Origin: Thermoplasmata archaeon
GTDB taxonomy: Archaea; Thermoplasmatota; Thermoplasmata; Thermoplasmatales; Thermoplasmataceae
Length of the DNA: 5,786 nucleotides
Direction of reading: 5' to 3'
NCBI GenBank assembly: GCA_021845325.1
Contig: JAKBRR010000130.1
Coordinates: 1-5,786 of the forward strand
Position 1 is the first letter of the stretch. The number at the start of each line of letters is the position of its first letter. Under the pieces are notes generated by a model. It worked only from the letters and a program-made list of their open reading frames with translations. It was not told where the DNA came from and searched no databases. A program made the position numbers and the translations under genes. This document shows positions 5,560-5,786 of the stretch, piece after piece.

Positions 5560-5570
5560 TTAAGCCTTAA
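5560..5570. repeat. Quasi-palindrome TTAAG-C-CTTAA between convergent genes
   Basis: This 11-bp dyad lies in the 35-bp gap between the stop of the Type IIG gene (5536) and the stop of the minus-strand transposase frame (5572). It might help terminate one transcript or be near the end of an insertion sequence. A run of five T residues follows on the plus strand at 5579-5583. No clear terminal inverted repeat can be defined because the other end of the element is outside the window. Confidence 0.3.
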
Positions 5571-5571
5571 C

Positions 5572-5786
5572 TCAAGCATTTTTACGTAATATGCTAAGAT
5601 CAATCTTCAGATATGATACCAGATCTTTTGCCTTCTTCGGTATCTCGCTCATGATCTCACTCTTTTCCATTTGGTACATCTTTATTCTTGACAGTATCAG
5701 CAGAACATCCCTGACGCTGTATTTCCCATCCAGCATGTTGAGAATCTGGAAGTGAAGGTACAGAGACAGAAGATTGAGGAACATGT
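5572..5786 (-). CDS. C-terminal part of a probable DDE transposase, 5' end outside window
   Basis: The minus-strand frame is open to the window edge, so the ATG at 5784 is probably internal and the gene starts further right. The visible end reads FLNLLSLYLHFQILNML, then KYSVRDVLLILSRIKMYQM, then SEIPKKAKDLVSYLKIDL and a short tail. This order matches the usual end of IS1634/IS4-like transposases: a hydrophobic helix, a helix of the form SxxDVLLxLSKI, and then (V/I)PKKxxxLxxxLxID shortly before the stop. The DDE residues themselves are not in view, so the assignment is by C-terminal resemblance only. Codons ending in G or C are more frequent than in the neighbouring genes, as expected for an acquired element. 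The gene converges on the Type IIG gene with a 35-bp gap. Confidence 0.55.
   Translation of the reverse strand, partial: MFLNLLSLYLHFQILNMLDGKYSVRDVLLILSRIKMYQMEKSEIMSEIPKKAKDLVSYLKIDLSILRKNA

Overview
The window is AT-rich and looks archaeal, most likely from a Thaumarchaeota/Nitrososphaeria-type genome. The reasons are a class II tRNA-Leu, AT-rich box A-like elements 24-27 bp ahead of several starts (leaderless spacing), GAGG-type ribosome binding sites in front of other genes, T-tract terminators, and the general character of the small proteins. The lineage is an inference; no universal marker gene is present.

Layout, left to right. (1) Positions 1-78: tRNA-Leu(UAA) on the minus strand, cut by the window edge at its 3' end, with a box A at the right distance. 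(2) Positions 108-509: two short divergent reading frames overlapping by 12 bp at their 5' ends. One is a minus-strand protein with a CxCxxC cluster; the other is a charged plus-strand protein whose only start is TTG. (3) Positions 613-1632: a 339-residue minus-strand protein of unknown function with an acidic linker and, near its 3' end, a perfect 11-bp inverted repeat. (4) Positions 1633-1776: a divergent promoter region with a 16-bp palindrome TTAGGA-N4-TCCTAA between the two outward promoters. (5) Positions 1777-2423: a two-gene operon. The first gene's good coding frame has no ATG/GTG/TTG at its natural beginning, and its ribosome binding site is followed by an ATG that runs into TGA after three codons. 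The second gene encodes a small two-helix membrane protein. (6) Positions 2691-5536: a Type IIG (Eco57I-like) restriction-methylation gene broken into two overlapping frames. (7) Positions 5572 to the right edge: the C-terminal part of a probable DDE transposase on the minus strand, apparently less AT-rich than its surroundings.

The clearest biological signal is the Type IIG gene. Its methyltransferase and target-recognition parts are intact, but the N-terminal nuclease domain is interrupted exactly where the catalytic E-x-K should lie. The spacing fits a small out-of-frame deletion of about 25 bp that removed this motif. The locus therefore looks like a restriction enzyme reduced to a possible solitary methyltransferase. 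Together with the frame break at 1777-1788 and the transposase remnant, this suggests accessory DNA undergoing decay. Sequencing error cannot be excluded for the single-base break.

I see no CRISPR array, no integrase and no clear undescribed multi-gene system. The unknown 339-residue protein, the disrupted gene with its membrane partner and the shared palindrome between them are the least explained parts.
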